64,000 bases of DNA. Origin: Undaria pinnatifida. Lineage: Eukaryota > Sar > Phaeophyceae > Laminariales > Alariaceae. The notes below the pieces were generated by a model, which searched no databases, was not told the DNA's origin, and saw only the letters and a program-made list of their open reading frames with translations. The stretch spans positions 4,791,416 through 4,855,415 of the forward strand of contig JABAKD010000030.1 of assembly GCA_012845835.1 (NCBI GenBank). The letters run 5' to 3'. Numbering within the stretch: the first letter of the stretch is position 1; each line of letters starts with the position of its first letter. Shown here one piece after another: positions 44,216 through 56,400 of the stretch. Position numbers and translations under genes: made by a program.

Positions 44216-45280
44216 TAATATATACCTCTGGTGGTATATTTCTCTGTATTATTATGTACGTATTGAATTTTATTTCTCATTATCTGTATATACCGTGCAT
44301 GCATGCGTTGTCTACGCGCACACACCACACATGTTGTACCCGGGCGAAGTGTCTACTCGGAGACCTGTGTGTGTGCCTATCAACGCCAAGTGCACTATTG
44401 ATATTAAATAGTATCAACATGTTTCGCCATTATTATCAACCGGATGGCATTGCAGTGCCGGGAGGTGCTATAAACTAGGAAGGGCATGCTGAAGGCACAG
44501 CAGGCATCTCCTTGCAGGCCTCTCTGCTAAGCAGGCCCCACGGTGTTCACGCACTTGTGTATCCTCAGCGAGAAGCGCTTTGCATTATCCCTTGTGTCGA
44601 CCGATCGCGGGAAAATTGAGCGTTATTCGCTAGTAGTGTAATAGTGGAAGAGGTATTTCCATCATCCCCTTTTCCCTATACGCGCATGCCTTCAAAAAAG
44701 CATGTGAGACGCACAACACGCCTTTCACAAAGGCATACTATACTGAACCGCATAAATATCCCAAATCCGTATCCCACATCCTGGATCCTAAGCCTTTTCT
44801 AGGCTCCCCGGGCAATACCATAACACTAGCCCACCCTGATGAACCGTATAATACATAATACGAAAGCAGAAATATCGCGGAAGGCTCGGGGGAATAACCG
44901 GTTCCACAGTCTAGAACATGACTCGAACATGCCGCTCTTCTGAACCCACTCCCACACCTCTACCCCACGAGGCTACGAAGCTTCAGGGAAAAACGCCATA
45001 TAAAGCAGAAAATCCGGAAACGCAAGACACGGGAAACGGAACACAGAAACCCAGGGGTAAAGACGGAATCGGGGACGCTAGAGCGATCGCCGTCCTCATG
45101 TTAACGCGCGGGGAATGGGAACACAACAAGCAGAGCGCAACAAAAAAATTAAAAAATAAAACGAGGGCCCGGCGGCGACGGCGGCGGCGGCGGCAAAAAG
45201 CTAGGTATGGCCTGCAACCGAGAGACGCGGGTGACCAATGGAGAAAAAACATGCGAAAAACCGCCGAGGTTGAGGACGCT
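44216..45280. other. No gene recognised
   Basis: Minus strand 44990-44905 has a weak tRNA-like look (gtggggtagaggt ... tgttcgagtcatg), too diverged to call. The 126-codon plus frame at 44918 is basic and low-complexity. Confidence 0.35.
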
Positions 45281-45284
45281 GGCG

Positions 45285-45523
45285 GCTCCTCGCAATAGCG
45301 CCGGTATGCGCCATCAGCTCTATATATACCGGCACTATCCTCAGGGCACCGGCACTATTAGGCAATAGGGCTACTATTGTTATATTATAGTTATTATATA
45401 TGGAGAATTCTAGTGGTGCCAAGCGATTTCGCTGGCACTATAGAGAGCGGTGGCACTATTCAACCGGCACTATAGAGAGCAGTGGCACTATTCAAACGGC
45501 ACTATATTTAGAGCCCCTTACTG
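45285..45523. mobile_element. 'CCGGCACTAT' MITE family, copy 3
   Basis: Five or more accggcactat / ggtggcactat blocks in both orientations. The right end is ttagagccccttactg, the inverse of the family's CAGTAAGGGG-type terminus; the left end is less clear. Confidence 0.55.
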
Positions 45524-45634
45524 CAACTCTCCATTCCCCAACAACGCGGCCTGATACATACCATGTCGACACGTGTCATACCTATACAGGTCAATGCCGG
45601 TAGTCATCCATACATATTACTTCGAAGTGTAAAA

Positions 45635-46480
45635 ATAAGAACACACTCCAGCTGTGAGATCGAATACTTTTGCGAAACTCATATTTGCAAGCTGTGTATG
45701 ATGCTCCGATCGCGCGTATTACGGGTTGTGTGTCCTCATTAAGGATATAGGTCGGCGACTCCCCTTACAACTACAGTGTGTAGCTGTCAGGGTCAACAGG
45801 GTGATGTTAGTCAGTCTGTGGTCAGCCTGTGCGCGGAAACTATAAAACCTGTTTTTGAGCGGGACAAAATCTGACAGCTGTGAAAGGAAATGCATCAGTT
45901 TATCAAGTGTATCCTGTAAGTCGTATAACCGGTGACGGGAGGGCGGAGTTTTAAGGGCGTGGGGGCCTGTGGGTTTGAACAAGAGGGAGCGCGGGCGGGG
46001 GGGGGGGGAAGGGGGAAACGGGCGGGGCAGCTCAATCTGTGCTCGGAAAATATAATCTCTTTAGGGAACACATCTGGCGGTTGCGGAATGAGTGCATCAG
46101 TTTACCATGTATATCATTGTAGTTGTACAACCAGTGAGGAGAGGGCGGAGTGTTCGAGGGGGTTGGGTGGGGGGGGGGGGGCGTTTGAAGAAGGGGGAGC
46201 AGGGAAAAAAAGGGGGGGGGGGGGGAAGGGGGGGGGGGGGGCGGAAGTGAATTGGAGCTACGGCATGGATGGCTAGAAAGATAATGAGGTGATATTAGTT
46301 GCCTGGCAGTGTTTATTACTCTGGTGGGGAGTGAGGAAGGAGGGGGCGTTGGGGGGGGGGGGGGGGGTGATTTGGGCTACAACATGGATGGCTAGAAATA
46401 TAATGAGGTGATATCAACTGCGTGGTAGTGTTCATTACTGGCAGATTTCGATTTTAGGTGTACATATATATCATATAATA
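45635..46480 (+). repeat. Modular G-tract repeat cluster, forward
   Basis: Forward arm 45638-45900 from acactccagctgtgagatcg, then G-run spacers, the gcagctcaatctgtgctcgg module, and two copies of the ggcatggatggctagaaaga / ataatgaggtgatat / gtttattactctgg module. Confidence 0.85.
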
Positions 46481-46904
46481 AGCGCTAATGAAAGCAAATG
46501 ATCACGATGCACCATACATACTGTATGCCGATAGATTTATCCAAAAATGCAACGATGCACCCTCACAAGCAAACGAAGTCGATTGCCAGACAGAGCAAAC
46601 ATAAGACTGGCAGCGAAGCTCTGATACTCGACAAGAACTATAGTATGAGAGCTCGCTCCCAACTATTAGTCGGGCGGACGGGGAGGGGAGGGGGAGGGGG
46701 GGATACCGTCAGAGTACATGCCTGTGCATCATCTTCATGGCTTCAAGTTATTCAAAACCCCGCTATTGAAACTATAGAATCTACTGCATCTGTCTACAAT
46801 ACATCTAATTAAAGCCTTATATATACTGTATACCAGCAGAGCCTAGCTAGGGTACCACGTACCATAGGTACCCCGCTGGTATGTATTTAATAGATGAAAA
46901 AATA

Positions 46905-47110
46905 CACTTCATTCATTCAGCTGTGAGATCAACCGAAACAGGATTTTTGATCAAAACTCAGCTTTGCAAGCTAGCTGCGTGTGATACTTCGATCGCGCGC
47001 GTGTCACGGGGTGCGTATTCCCTCGCGAAGGATGCACGTCGGTGACTCCCCTGCTATTAAAATGTCAGGATCAACAGGACTCATAATAAGACGTTCAACC
47101 TTGTTCTTCG
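46905..47110 (+). repeat. Diverged modular-repeat arm (subfamily with 19480)
   Basis: cagctgtgagatcaaccgaa, aactcagctttgcaagctag, gcgaaggatgcacgtcggtg, actcccctgc, aggatcaacagg. Shares cacggggtgcgtattccctc-type changes with the copy in the aldolase intron. Confidence 0.75.
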
Positions 47111-47114
47111 CACG

Positions 47115-47680
47115 GAAATTGTATGGTGCCTCTTCGTAAATACGCTACGTATTGGCAGGCTCTACGCCTCGGACCTCTACAGTAGAGCCCTTGAAAAAAA
47201 TGTGCCGCAAATCCCGTGTCATAGCTCTCGGCAGATCCCAAGATGCCACGCGCAAGCAGCACCCCTCCCTGCTCCAGTATGGGATAATTGCACATTTCAT
47301 GCGAAATATCGGGTGGGGACTGGTGGGGAAGATCGTCATCAATCACTCATATGAAACATGAATACGCCACCAGGTAATGGACTGGGGATTTCGTACATAT
47401 TACCGTCTTGCTCCCCCTGTTTGCCAGCCAGGCTTCGGAGTAGACCTCTCGCCATCCCAGTCTCAACGCGCCCTTCTCGCCTTCACAGTTAGAAACTCGT
47501 TTTTTGGGTCAAAACACTCGAGATTAGTATGGCGAAGGGTTTTTTGGGGCTCCAAAGAAGGGGTTACACCAATCATACTTGATATCATTGCGCGCGCGCA
47601 AGGACCGATATTTCCTCTCTTCTAGTGGCCGACTTTCACGCCGTGTAGCACATCGGGGAGGGGAGGGGGACGAGGGGAGG
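47115..47680. other. No gene recognised
   Basis: Short opposing frames only. Around 47490-47570 a fragment (gggttttttggggctccaaa) resembles the 85-bp minisatellite unit. Confidence 0.35.
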
Positions 47681-47684
47681 GGGG

Positions 47685-47890
47685 GACCTAATAACGAAAT
47701 CTGCCAGAGTAATCAACACTACCACGCAGTTGATATAACCTCGTGATCTTTTTAGCCACCCCTGCTGTAGCTCCAATTCGCCCCGCCCCCCCCCCCCGAC
47801 GCCCCCTCCTTCCCCACCACCCGCACGATCGCCTAGACCTAGCACCATGCGTATAGCAAACCCCCTACATCTATGCGCGACATAAACCTG
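47685..47890 (-). repeat. Modular repeat, reverse partial
   Basis: aacgaaatctgccagagtaa, gatataacctcgtgatcttt, C-run, cctagacctagcaccatgcg. Confidence 0.75.
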
Positions 47891-48045
47891 AGAGCCGCGG
47901 CATTTCCGCTCTCAGAAGTTTTCTTCCTTTTTTTTTCGCTCTTTCCCATCTTTTATCTTCGCCCTTTTTCGAGGTCTCTTTGTCCCCCTCCCTAGCTAGG
48001 CAGAACTCAGTTCCAGGGCCCCACTGTGCAGGATCTCCTCATAAA

Positions 48046-48397
48046 GACGCGTGACACGATGATAGAGGCGAACCTATACCATTATCATTGTGTTTTTTCC
48101 GAGGTTTCCTCAGTTTGGGAAGTCAAGACCTCTCCCCAAACAAACTGATTTGTAGCAAGAAAAAAAAACTGCTCTTCCGGATAAAAACAACACATACATA
48201 CAATGCATATGCATGGCCTAGCTTAGGTACGTACACAAGACAACCAGAATCAATCATCATATCGTTGCAAAAAAAATGGTCCGTCGTCTATAATTTCGGA
48301 CAATTTTGGGTTTCATAAGTTGAATAATTCAGAAACAATTTTCACACGAAAAGGTGATGCCTCTATATCACCATCATCGATGATCGTAGCACGCGTC
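48046..48397. mobile_element. GACGCGTGCTA-TIR element, copy C
   Basis: 352 bp; left GACGCGTGACACGATGATAG, right gatgatcgtagcacgcgtc. Same internal order as copy A (ccgaggtttcctcagtttgg, ccccaaacaaactgattt, attcagaaacaattttcaca). Confidence 0.82.
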
Positions 48398-48399
48398 CC

Positions 48400-48570
48400 C
48401 CCCCCTCCCCGCTACGGTACGCGCATTCGTTTTTATCGCGAGAAAAAAGGTGACAGCACTTTCTTCCGTGTCGTCGACTAGCTGCAACATAAAAAGTCTC
48501 CATGCATGCCGAGATTTGAACCCCTTTTAGTAGTGTTCGAGATTATTGGCCATACGCTAGATAGACTGGT
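48400..48570 (-). mobile_element. SINE with tRNA-like head, reverse copy
   Basis: On the minus strand: A-box region tagcgtatggccaataatc, ctcgaacactactaaaagg (identical core to the head at 40350), B-box ggggttcaaatctcgg, then gtcgacgacacggaagaaag, tctcgcgataaaaacgaatg, cgcgtaccgtag. Confidence 0.7.
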
Positions 48571-48689
48571 CCACAGGGGGGGGGCACCAGGTACTGCTGC
48601 TACTGTATACTGCCACTGCTATTAATAGTAACTGCTTTCTACTTTCCGGTTTTCACGCCGTAGAGCACGTTGAGGAGAGGAGGAGTTTG

Positions 48690-48955
48690 GGGGGGGGGGG
48701 GAGAGAGGAGGGGAGCGGAGGGGAGGGGAGGGGAGGGGAGGGGAGGGGAGGGGAGGGGAGGGGAGGGGAGGGGAGGGGAGGGGGGGGGAGGGGAGGGGAG
48801 GGGAGGGGAGGGGAGGGGAGGGGAGGGGAGGGGGGGGGAGGGGGGGGAGGGGGGGGGAGGGGAGGGGAGGGGAGGGGAGGGGAGGGGAGGGGAGGGGAGG
48901 GGAGGGGAGGGGAGGGGAGGGGAGGGGAGGGGAGGGGAGGGGAGCGGAACGGAGG
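48690..48955. repeat. (GGGGA)n satellite-like array
   Basis: About 50 units of GGGGA with occasional longer G runs. Gly/Arg/Glu and Pro/Leu/Ser frames of up to 162 codons across it are artefacts. Confidence 0.98.
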
Positions 48956-48999
48956 AGAAGAGAGGAGAGCGGAGGAGAGGCGTGCTGACGTATCGCGCG

Positions 49000-50155
49000 G
49001 TATGTTTTCGACCGACAGCAGCAGCAGTAGCAGCAGGTGCTGCATGCAGTAGTTACCGTATCCAGAGAGACTTGGAACCATACTATCGGCCGAAGTATTA
49101 TACCTGGTACGATATTAACATACGATGTGCATGTACATATTATATAGACTATATGTGATACGCATGCACATACATGTAGATTGACCGTTCACTCGTCCAT
49201 TGTAGGTACCACCGGGTTCGGTGTGGCTATACGGTAAGGTGTATAGCTATCATACATCAGGACGTAAATCTCCGCAAACCGATACTTACCCGCAGCCAAT
49301 CACAAACCCGGCGCGGTCGTAGAACATCCAACAACAAAGCAGTGGCGCAGCATGAATGAGCCGTTGAGCAACACGCCCCACCAACTGCCATCCTTGTCGT
49401 TATCTTTCCGTTATTTCGCCGTTTCTGCGCAACGACATTCGACACCAGCAACAGCAGGGCCCACCCGTCCACATTACTACTATTAATATTATACACACCA
49501 ACTCCTCTTTTTTTTCCGTCGTTAACAAGCTACGACGGGATATGGAATATAACCATATTGTGTTGAAAAAAAGAAGAAAAACCAACACAACCAATCGCAC
49601 TTTTTTTTTCATCATACATGCTTCAAAAATGAAAATACATGCCAGCTGCCAGCTGCCAGTACACACATATATGATACCTTCATGTCATATTATACATTTA
49701 TTTGGCATATATATATCTCGAATCAATATCGTAGACCCCTCGGGGGATGGGATAAGCAAGCAGTTTTTAACGTAAGTTATACCTGGTATGTTATTATTAT
49801 CGTTGTGGAAAAAGCGTAATAATGAGCGCCCAAACGTTGGAGTTGTGACTCTATTAGGAGTAGGAAGGGGTGCTGCTCCGTATCGGAAGGGATGCATGCG
49901 TGGTCAATGAATGGTCAAAGGACTAACTGGAAGTAAGTAAGGCAAGCAACAAATGAGTACTATTACGGGGGACCATAGTAAATAGGACCAAATATTGTTA
50001 GTCAAAATAGGGAAATATATTGGTTTTTGTCTGTACCGTAGGTCCTATTTACTATGGTCCCCCGTAATACTGCTGTGTGTAGTGGTAGTCCGAGTGGGGG
50101 ATGTGCGTGGTTGGTCGGTGTTGGGAAGCGTGGTCCTCATGGGTTCCGGTGCCCG
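49000..50155. other. No gene recognised
   Basis: Between about 49972 and 50068 the block aggacc(a)aat / tagtaaat occurs as an inverted pair (ctattacgggggaccatagt-aaatagga and its inverse), a small hairpin with about 50 bp of loop. Confidence 0.45.
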
Positions 50156-50159
50156 TGTT

Positions 50160-50505
50160 TGGTCTCTCCTCTCATGGCTCGCTGCTAGAGATAGACTCAA
50201 AAGCTCATACCTGATACATTATTTTTCCTCTATCACATTGAACATTAAAAGACAGATAACAGGCCTAGGCACGGTAGTGCGGGGTAACGCAGAGGAACGC
50301 AGGGTAGATTCGTAGAGCAGGTGGTGAAAGATGAGGGGCGTCCTGCTTGTCCCGTCATCGTCACCTACATTATCGCCCATCTATGATGGCCTTGAGGTGA
50401 GCGTGACATCTAATATCACGTGGTTTCACCTCAACCATGACATGGTTTCACGTCGAATCTAGATAAACTATCCTTACTACGGAACAGGGCACTCCATTAC
50501 AGCAG
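50160..50505 (-). repeat. 345-bp interspersed repeat, reverse copy
   Basis: Inverse of 28165-28510; shares cccatctatgatggcc, cacgtggtttcacctcaacc and atgacatggtttcacgtcga. Confidence 0.8.
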
Positions 50506-50994
50506 TACGCCCCCCCCCCTCGTCCACCATATCCCGTCTAATAATATGTTTGAATCTTTTGGATGTTTTCTCCAACTCCCTCCCTGTTCGTATAATATGC
50601 ATGCACATATCAGGTCCGACCTCGGTCAAACGTAGTATGTGTACATATAGCAAGCACTCCTCCTACCCCCTCTCCCCCCCCCCCCACTCCCCATTCATTG
50701 CGCTACACGGTGTGTGCACATTTTCTTTTTGCGTATATTGTCCCCCAAAGATTAATTCACAGTTATATTTTCTTCCCTCTTCGTAAACACGCGTCGAATT
50801 GTGCATATACACGCACGAACTCTGAAGATGGGCGCTAGATAGGAGAGCTCTACGATCTACGTGTCAACTTTTGCACAAAAGGACGACATCGTATTTATTT
50901 TTTAATTCCCTCGGGGGAGGTTCGAACTTGCGAAACCGACCTTTTTACATACATATTTTAAGTGTATACCTGGTAGTACCTGGTATAATATTAT
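50506..50994. other. No gene recognised
   Basis: Minus strand at about 50945-50915 reads gcaagttcgaacctcc, B-box-like but isolated. Confidence 0.35.
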
Positions 50995-50999
50995 AAAAA

Positions 51000-52310
51000 T
51001 TAAAATACACTCCAGCTGTGAGATCGAAGATTTTGTCGAAACCCATATTTGCAAGCTGTGTATGATACTCCGATCGCGCGTATTACGGGTTGTGTGTCCT
51101 CATTAAGGATATAGGTCGGCGACTCCCCTTGCAACTACAGTAGTGTAGCTATCAGGGTCAACAGGGTGATGTTAGTCAGTCTGTGCGCGGAAACTATAAA
51201 ACCCGTTTCTGAGGGGGACCAAATCTGACAGCTGTGGAAGGAAATGCATCCGTTTATCAAGTGAATCCTGTAAGTCGAGTATCCGGTGAGGGGAGGGCGG
51301 AGTTTTTAAAGACGTGGGGGCCTGATTTTGATCAAAACGGGGGCGGGAGGGGGGAAGGGGGGGGAGGCGACGGGTGGAGCAGGTCTATTTGTGCGTGGAA
51401 GCTATAAATATTTCTTGTGGGGGAGGGGGAGGAATGTGGCGGGGGGGGGGCCGGGGGCGGGGGGGGAGGGCTTTAGGTCGCATAGATGTACGGGTTTGCT
51501 ATACGCGTGGTGCTAGGTCTAGGCGATGGTGCGGGTGGTGGGTGAAGGAGGGGCCGTTGGGGACGAGGGTGGGTAGGAATTGCAGCAGCGGCATGGACGG
51601 CTCTGAAATGATAACGAGGCGATATCCAGGGCGTGGAAGTGTTTATTACTCTGGCGGATTTCGATAGTAGGTGGGGCGTTTAAGCAAGAGGAAGCGAGGG
51701 GGGAAAAAAAAAGGCGGGGGGGGGGGGGGGGGAGGGTCTTCAAGAGGTTTAGGTCACATATAATATTAAAATCAAGGATTTGGTCGACACTGATGTTTGC
51801 AACATTGTGTGTGATCCTCCGATCGCGCGTATTAATCATATATGTAGGGGCCTACTATACGCGCGGTGCTGGGTCTAGGCGATCGTGCGGGGTGTGGGGA
51901 AGGAGGGGGCGTTGGAGGGGGGGAGGGGGGATGAATGAAAGCTACGTCATGGATGGCTAGGAAGATAATTACGTGATATCAATGGCTTGTTAGTGTTTAT
52001 TACTCTGGCCGATTTCGATTGTAAGTGGGGCGTTTGAACGAACTGGGCGGGGAACAAGGGGGGGGGGGGGGAGAGATGAGTTGGAGCTACGGCATGGATG
52101 GCTAGATGGATAATGAGATGATATCAGCTGGCTGGTAGTGTTTACTACTCTGGCAGATTTTGATTTCAGGTGGTGCGTTTAAACAAGAGGGATCGGGGGG
52201 GGGGGGGGGGGGGGGGGGGCGAGCATTTCGATATGTGCGCGGAAACTATAAACCCTTGAAGGGGATGAATCTGACGGTTGCAGCAACAAGACACCCCTTT
52301 ATATCACCCG
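51000..52310 (+). repeat. Largest modular G-tract repeat cluster, forward
   Basis: Full forward arm 51005-51260, G-run spacers, the ctaggtctaggcgatggtgc module, the atttcgatagtaggtggggc module three times (about 51655, 52013, 52157), the ggcatggatggctagatgga module three times, a diverged terminal block 51735-51830, and G runs of 10-25 bp between modules. Confidence 0.85.
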
Positions 52311-52860
52311 CCTGGTAATTTATATTTTTCTAGAAGGTTTGATGTTACATGTAGTATGCAGCCCAGTTCTTAGGTGTAGTAAAGAACGTGTTAAAAGCTT
52401 CATGCTTAGATACCATTATTTTCTGACATCGCTAATTATAAGGAGATGCAAATTGCCAAATACAACAGGCGAGGTGATGGTCATGCAATGTCACCGCCAT
52501 TGAGAACGACAGGGAGAGATGCGAATCGTTATTGTTTTGAAAGGAACGCTTAGTGTACACGCGCTCAATTACGTTACTTCGTTAGTCATACTTCGCTTGG
52601 AATAGGTTGGGAAGCGATCATGCAGGCGGTATGTACGGAATACCTTACGTAATAAGTTGGTAGTGCGGTTTACCGCAATTTTAGCATACCTCTCTGTGTC
52701 TCCTCTTCACATTATTATTGTCTCACATATACGATTCTACGCCTTTGATTTTTGCCGTGCCGATGTGGGGCTTTGAGGTCGCCGAATCCAAGACAGAGAT
52801 ACATCTTACAAATACACCAAGCGAGGTGACGTGGGCATGCGATGATATGTATGATGCCGG
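52311..52860. other. No gene recognised
   Basis: A 104-codon plus frame starts at 52718 and overlaps the SINE head that follows; no motif. Confidence 0.35.
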
Positions 52861-52864
52861 TCGC

Positions 52865-53165
52865 CCCGGTGGCGTATCAGGTTATCCTCGAGCCTGTACC
52901 ATAGGTCAGTTTTGTGAGTTCGAGCCCCGCCGAGTGCATACTCGTATAAATTCGTTGGAACTTTTTCTTGTTTGTGCACAAATTGACTTGCGGAATACGC
53001 GAGAGCGTGAGCGAGTTAGCAACATTCGATGAAAAGTAGGCGAGCAGTGGGATTGCTGAACCCTATGCGCGATAAAAATTGAAGGCAAGAACCGGGGGGC
53101 AGAAGGGACGACACCTGTGACCACGGCTTGTCCAGAAAGAAGCTGGGAAGTAATGTGTGAGAAAA
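52865..53165 (+). mobile_element. SINE with tRNA-like head, forward copy
   Basis: A-box-like ggtggcgtatcaggttatcc, cctcgagcctgtaccatagg, B-box gtgagttcgagccccgcc, then body gcgcgataaaaattgaaggc and gtgaccacggcttgtc. Confidence 0.7.
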
Positions 53166-53204
53166 AAAATGAATATATATATGATATCGTACCGATCTTT
53201 ACCA

Positions 53205-53295
53205 CTACCACTACTACTACTACTACTACTACTGGATGACCGCCGGGGACGCCGGATAAGTGCAAGCCAACTACTACTACTACTACTACTACTAC
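53205..53295. repeat. Two (CTA)n arrays
   Basis: 53207-53233 and 53269-53295, separated by 35 bp. Confidence 0.95.
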
Positions 53296-53504
53296 ACTGC
53301 TGGTACAAAATATCATTTACATGGTCTTCAAGTTTCAATGAACCCCCACCCCCCCTCCCCGCCGCCCCCACCATCGCCTACTAGCATTATTACGCGTGCA
53401 ATAAGCTCCTATTATACATGTATGCGACCTGTCCCCCCTACACCCGCCCCTCTCCCCTCACCGGCCATACGACTACAACAACAACACACACCAGGATATA
53501 ATAC

Positions 53505-53760
53505 ATGATATTATACTGGTTTATTTCCTTCCACAGCTGCCAGATTTTGCGCCCCTCAGAAACGGGTTTTATAGTAGTGTCCGCGCACAGATTCACTTAC
53601 ATCACCCTGTTGACCCTCTGGTACAAGCTACAACAACACTGTCTGCTTGCCGCTGTTTGTTGTTGTTGTTGTTCTAAGGGGAGTCGCCGACCGTTCGTTC
53701 ATGAGGATATACACAACAACATCCAGTAATACGCGCGATCGGAGTATCCCACACCGCTGT
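53505..53760 (-). repeat. Modular repeat arm, reverse copy with (GTT)n insertion
   Basis: ccttccacagctgccagatt to gatcggagtatcccacac, with gttgttgttgttgtt inserted at 53660-53675 where other copies read tagttccaa. Confidence 0.82.
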
Positions 53761-53761
53761 T

Positions 53762-53990
53762 AATTAAGGTATTAGTGGGGTATTAGAGTCCGTTTGGCCA
53801 CTTGCAAAAGGTTACCCAATAATAGAGCTTACCCAAACTAAGCCTTATAACACTCGCCCCCCCAACAGGTCGGCCGGATATACGGACGGACCTGTCAATA
53901 TCCAAGCGGTTTCATTTCCTGGGGGATACGGGGGAGAGTGTTTTTCAAGTTCGACATGGGGAAAGTCTGAAAAAGTTTATTGTAAAAATA
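53762..53990 (-). repeat. tRNA-like/SINE unit, partial
   Basis: aaggtattagtggggtatta, gtccgtttggccacttgcaa, aggtcggccggatatacgga, gagagtgtttttcaagttcg in the order of the 56400 units, cut before the T-arm. Confidence 0.7.
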
Positions 53991-53991
53991 A

Positions 53992-54440
53992 AATTACACT
54001 CCAGCTGTGAGATCGAACATTTTGTCGAAACTCATCTTTGCAAGCTGTGTGACACTCCGATCGCGCGTATTACGGGTTGTGTGTCCTCATTTAGGATATA
54101 GGTCGGCGACTTCCATATAGGTCGGCGACTCCCCTTGCAACTACATACAGTGTAGCTATCAGGGTCAACAGGGTGATGTTAGTCAGTCTGTGCGCGCAAA
54201 CTATAAAACCCGTTTCTGAAGGGGACAAAATCTGACAGCTGTGGAAGGAAATGCATCCGTTTATCAAGTGAACCCTGTAAGTCGAATACCCGGTGAGGGG
54301 AGGGCGGAGTTTTGAAGGACGTGGGGGCCTGGTTTTGATCAAAAGGGAGCGGGGGTGGGGGATGGGGAGGGGGGGGGGGGGGGGGGGCGGGGCGGCTCAA
54401 TTGGTGCGTGGAAACTGTAAATCCTTCAACAAGGGGATTA
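53992..54440 (+). repeat. Modular repeat arm, forward copy
   Basis: acactccagctgtgagatcg on. The block ataggtcggcgact is tandemly duplicated (54098-54132), unique to this copy. Confidence 0.87.
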
Positions 54441-54600
54441 TAAATCTGGTGGATGTGGGACTCGAACCCACGACCCAAAAAAACATTGTTTGTCGACGAC
54501 GCCATTTGTTAAGGTATTAGTGCGGTATTAGGCCGTTTGACCACATGCTAGCAAAAGGTTAGCCAATAATAGCTTACCCACACTAAGCCTTACAACAACA
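54440..54600 (-). repeat. tRNA-like/SINE unit, head end
   Basis: Minus strand ggcgtcgtcgacaaacaatg then gggtcgtgggttcgagtccc, with acatccacc after it as in a tRNA 3' side. Confidence 0.65.
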
Positions 54601-54726
54601 GCTTGCAAGCAAAGATGACTTTCGACGAAATCTTCGATCTCACAGCTGGTGGAGGAGATGGCAGGAGAAGTGTACATTTTTGTTTTTATGATAAAATATG
54701 AGTACGGTGTAGGACTACATACAGAA

Positions 54727-55055
54727 GACGTGTGCTACGATATCAATAGAGGTATACATTTTCTTGGCTATTTTGTTTTCTGAATGGCGGCGCTGCTCCT
54801 TAGCCCAAAATCGTCCTAGAATCTTGGTTGTAACTAGTAGTAGTGTCTTTTTTAACAAAATTAATTTTCATTTTGTACCTAAGCCACAGATAGAATATTT
54901 CAATTGGAATATTTCATCCAGTGGAGCGTTGTTATTTTTCTCGAAAAATTAGTTTTCAGGTTACGAAAAGGGGACATGTCTTAAGCTCCGAAAAATTAGG
55001 GGGGGGTCCCAGAAAAAAATAGTGGAGCATCTCTCTCTATCGAGTAGCAGGCGTC
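54727..55055. mobile_element. GACGCGTGCTA-TIR element, copy D
   Basis: 329 bp; left gacgtgtgctacgatatcaa, right tatcgagtagcaggcgtc. Inside: ctccttagcccaaaatcgtc, as in copy B. Confidence 0.72.
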
Positions 55056-55544
55056 TACTACAGACAGACTGAAAATACAAAAGCAGCCTATAACAGCAGT
55101 GGTTGGCGATGCTGTCACTAGTTACCCCGGTGGGCTCATACCTATCTAGATGATGGTTGGGTAATAATGCTGTTCTCACTGTTCTCACAATACTCCAACC
55201 AACCAAGCTCATATACAAAAATTTGCGAACGAGAGCACGTACCGTGGGTGCAGAAAAAAAGAAAAAGAAAAAAGAAATGACGAGGATATATCATATCATA
55301 CGTATCATACAAAATTTAGAGCTCAAAAGGAAAAAGCTATTGGTGGAAAGAAAAAGGAAAACAGGACGGCACGACAAAAAATGACATGTATGTACGAAGA
55401 GCACGAGAAGTGAGAGAAGAGGGAGCCCCAGCAACTAGCGACACAGTTAGGAGCGCAGCTACTAACGCCATCCACAACCAACACCGTGGGCAGCAACCTT
55501 TATTATTGTTTTTAGAATAACCCTACTACTACTAATATTATAAA

Positions 55545-55665
55545 AAATGAAAATACACTCCAGCTGTGAGATCGAAGATTTCGTCGAAACTCATCTTTGC
55601 AAGCTGTGTGTGATACCCCGATCGCGCGCATTACGAGTTGTGTGTCCTCATTGAGGATATTGTAG
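55545..55665 (+). repeat. Modular repeat arm, truncated forward copy
   Basis: acactccagctgtgagatcg to gtcctcattgaggatat, then stops at unrelated sequence. Confidence 0.85.
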
Positions 55666-56400
55666 TAGTCTAGGAGCAGTGCCGCATGGTCTTATCACCT
55701 TCGAAGCACTGTTTCTGACGACAGGGTTTGGTGCCATCAATACCACCGCCATCGTCGCCCCAGTACCGAATCAACAAACGAAGCCTGATAATTTCAATTA
55801 AAAAGCAATAAAAACTGTCTCGGCAACAAAGCAGATGACACCATCCACCCAGGCGGCGGCGTTGGGACAGCACACCCAAGCTGGTGGGTTCCGAATGCAA
55901 TAACTATATAATAACGTACATAGAGGGTTAGGAGCATGTTGCCGCCTGGTCTGTCCCCTACCTACTACACTGCTGTGTGTGTTCGACGGTGGTGTATCCA
56001 TATCTCGATACCACATCATCGTCGCCTCAACAGTCCCCAAAAAGGTACCCACAAGAAGCATAATACGAGGTAATATACAGATTCTAGAAGAAGAAAGGGC
56101 AAAATCTTCGTAAAAGGGAGTAAAAAGGGAGTAAAAAACGAGTAAGTAAGGGACGAAGAACGGGGAAAAAAAGAAAGGGATGAAAAGGAAGAGCAGAAAA
56201 CCGGTTCAGCGCGAATATATGCATGGCTTCCTTGGTTGGAGGGAATAGATCGAGAGGGTATAATATATGTACATGCCACCACCACCATTATATTTTTCGA
56301 ATATTCCGTATTCCTGCCGGCATCGCCCGACTGATTTCTTCTATATAGCGCGTTTAACAACCAACATGCAATAGATTATTTTTTTTGTCCGCCAGAATAA
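55666..56400. other. No gene recognised
   Basis: A block gtctaggagcagtgccgcat / ggttaggagcatgttgccgc, then ctcatcgtcgcc.., occurs twice (about 55668-55800 and 55925-56045), a diverged tandem duplication of about 255 bp. Confidence 0.5.

Noticed and set aside
44905-44990. tRNA gene on the minus strand
   Set aside because: A- and B-box-like blocks are present but the arms do not pair into a cloverleaf.
48653-49158. Long Gly/Arg/Glu and Pro/Leu/Ser frames
   Set aside because: Pure products of the (GGGGA)n array.
52718-53032. 104-codon plus-strand frame as a gene
   Set aside because: Its second half is the tRNA-like SINE head and body.
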